Below are positions 63,518 to 64,000 of a stretch of 64,000 nucleotides of DNA, piece after piece. The translations under genes were made by a program, and so were the position numbers. Numbering within the stretch: position 1 is the first letter of the stretch; the number at the start of each line of letters is the position of its first letter. The stretch comes from Mesorhizobium muleiense (GTDB lineage: Bacteria; Pseudomonadota; Alphaproteobacteria; Rhizobiales; Rhizobiaceae). The notes under the pieces were generated by a model. It was not told where the DNA came from. It did no database searches and was given only the letters and a program-made list of their open reading frames with translations. Location of the stretch: contig NZ_FNEE01000029.1 of NCBI RefSeq assembly GCF_900099905.1, forward strand, positions 1-64,000, given 5' to 3'.

Positions 63518-64000
63518 ATGACACTCCTGACATTCCGCTTCGCGCCGAGCCCGAATGGCGAACTGCATCTCGGCCATGCCTATTCGGCGCTGCTCAATCA
63601 AAAGTTGGCCAGCGCAACCGGCGGGCGGCTGTTGCTGCGTATCGAGGACATCGATACGACGCGCTGCACACCGGAATTCGAGGCCAGTATTTTTCGCGAC
63701 CTGGAATGGCTCGGGCTTGGCTGGGAACAACCGGTGCGCCGTCAGTCCGAGCATTTTTCGGACTATCAGGCGGTGCTCGATCGGCTGATCAGCGAGGAAC
63801 TCGTCTACCCGGCCTTCATGAGCCGTGGCGAAATCCGCGCCTTCATTGCCGACCGCGAAAGGCGCGGCCGCGACTGGCCGCGCGACCCGGACGGGGTGCC
63901 GCTCTATCCCGCCGTCGACAAGGCGCTGACTATGAAGGAACGCCAGCAACGGATGGCCGAGAATGTGCCCTTCGCCTGGCGGCTCAACGTCGATGCTGCG
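63518..64000 (+). CDS. gluQ: glutamyl-Q tRNA(Asp) synthetase, partial (runs off the window)
   Basis: The first 161 codons of GluQRS, which attaches Glu to queuosine-34 of tRNA-Asp. The N-terminal FRFAPSPNGELHLGHAYSAL carries the HIGH motif (HLGH), followed by RIEDIDTTRC and LEWLGLGWEQPVRRQSEH, diagnostic for GluQRS/GluRS; the SRGEIRAFI segment is typical of GluQRS, which lacks the anticodon domain. ATG 63518 is the start. The C-terminal two-fifths are outside the window. Confidence 0.9.
   Translation, partial: MTLLTFRFAPSPNGELHLGHAYSALLNQKLASATGGRLLLRIEDIDTTRCTPEFEASIFRDLEWLGLGWEQPVRRQSEHFSDYQAVLDRLISEELVYPAFMSRGEIRAFIADRERRGRDWPRDPDGVPLYPAVDKALTMKERQQRMAENVPFAWRLNVDAA

Overview
The window reads as chromosome of an alphaproteobacterial rhizobium, most likely Mesorhizobium or a close Phyllobacteriaceae relative. 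The evidence is high GC content, the gene content and order (prfA-prmC-DUF4167-clpB, ptsP-lysC-ubiG, PpiC-secA, argJ-GNAT-mutT), an alphaproteobacterial-type RpoH promoter on clpB, and several families of short palindromic intergenic repeats typical of rhizobial genomes. This assignment is inference; no database was searched.

Layout. Positions 1-360 (minus strand) are the promoter and leader of an rRNA operon whose 16S gene lies just off the left edge. From 0.7 to 33.5 kb is dense housekeeping sequence: cell-wall enzymes (M23 peptidase, L,D-transpeptidase), ClpB, release factor 1 and its methylase PrmC, PTS-Ntr enzyme I, aspartate kinase, UbiG, a nitrilase-glutaredoxin-ComF group, an Flp pilin, MutT/GNAT/ArgJ, a periplasmic PpiC-type isomerase, SecA, and a flippase with an acyltransferase-like partner. 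Every gene here is intact.

From 34.74 to 60.29 kb the character changes. A 19-bp sequence identical to the 3' end of tRNA-Leu(CAA) (34739-34757) recurs in the intact tRNA gene (60273-60291), and a 5'-truncated tyrosine integrase abuts the tRNA. I interpret the roughly 25.5 kb between them as an integrated genomic island, now immobile. It holds seven other frameshifted or truncated genes (two YCII/DGPF proteins, a signal-peptide protein, an NTF2/SnoaL protein, a DUF4143 ATPase, a LysR regulator, a hydrolase-cyclase fusion). It also holds intact cargo: a 1134-residue SAM-cyclase-AAA-TPR regulator, an ABC exporter operon with a lipocalin-like AttH/CrtC protein, small stress-type proteins (PRC-barrel, CsbD, DUF3606, SHOCT), a tRNA-Arg, and a complete branched-chain-type ABC importer operon with a hydantoin-racemase-like enzyme and a GntR regulator.

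From 60.3 kb to the right edge core sequence resumes: tRNA-Leu, a DedA/YqaA-like membrane protein, DsbB, an HNH endonuclease, an AlkA-type DNA glycosylase, and the start of a glutamyl-Q tRNA(Asp) synthetase that runs off the window.

How genes work together: prfA/prmC act in translation termination; the five-gene liv-like operon plus racemase and GntR form a self-contained uptake and catabolism unit with a candidate shared operator; the YbbA/YbbP-like pair and AttH-like protein probably form an envelope lipid or hydrophobic-compound export unit. The strongest findings are the island boundaries, the concentration of gene decay inside it, and the two intact cargo operons.
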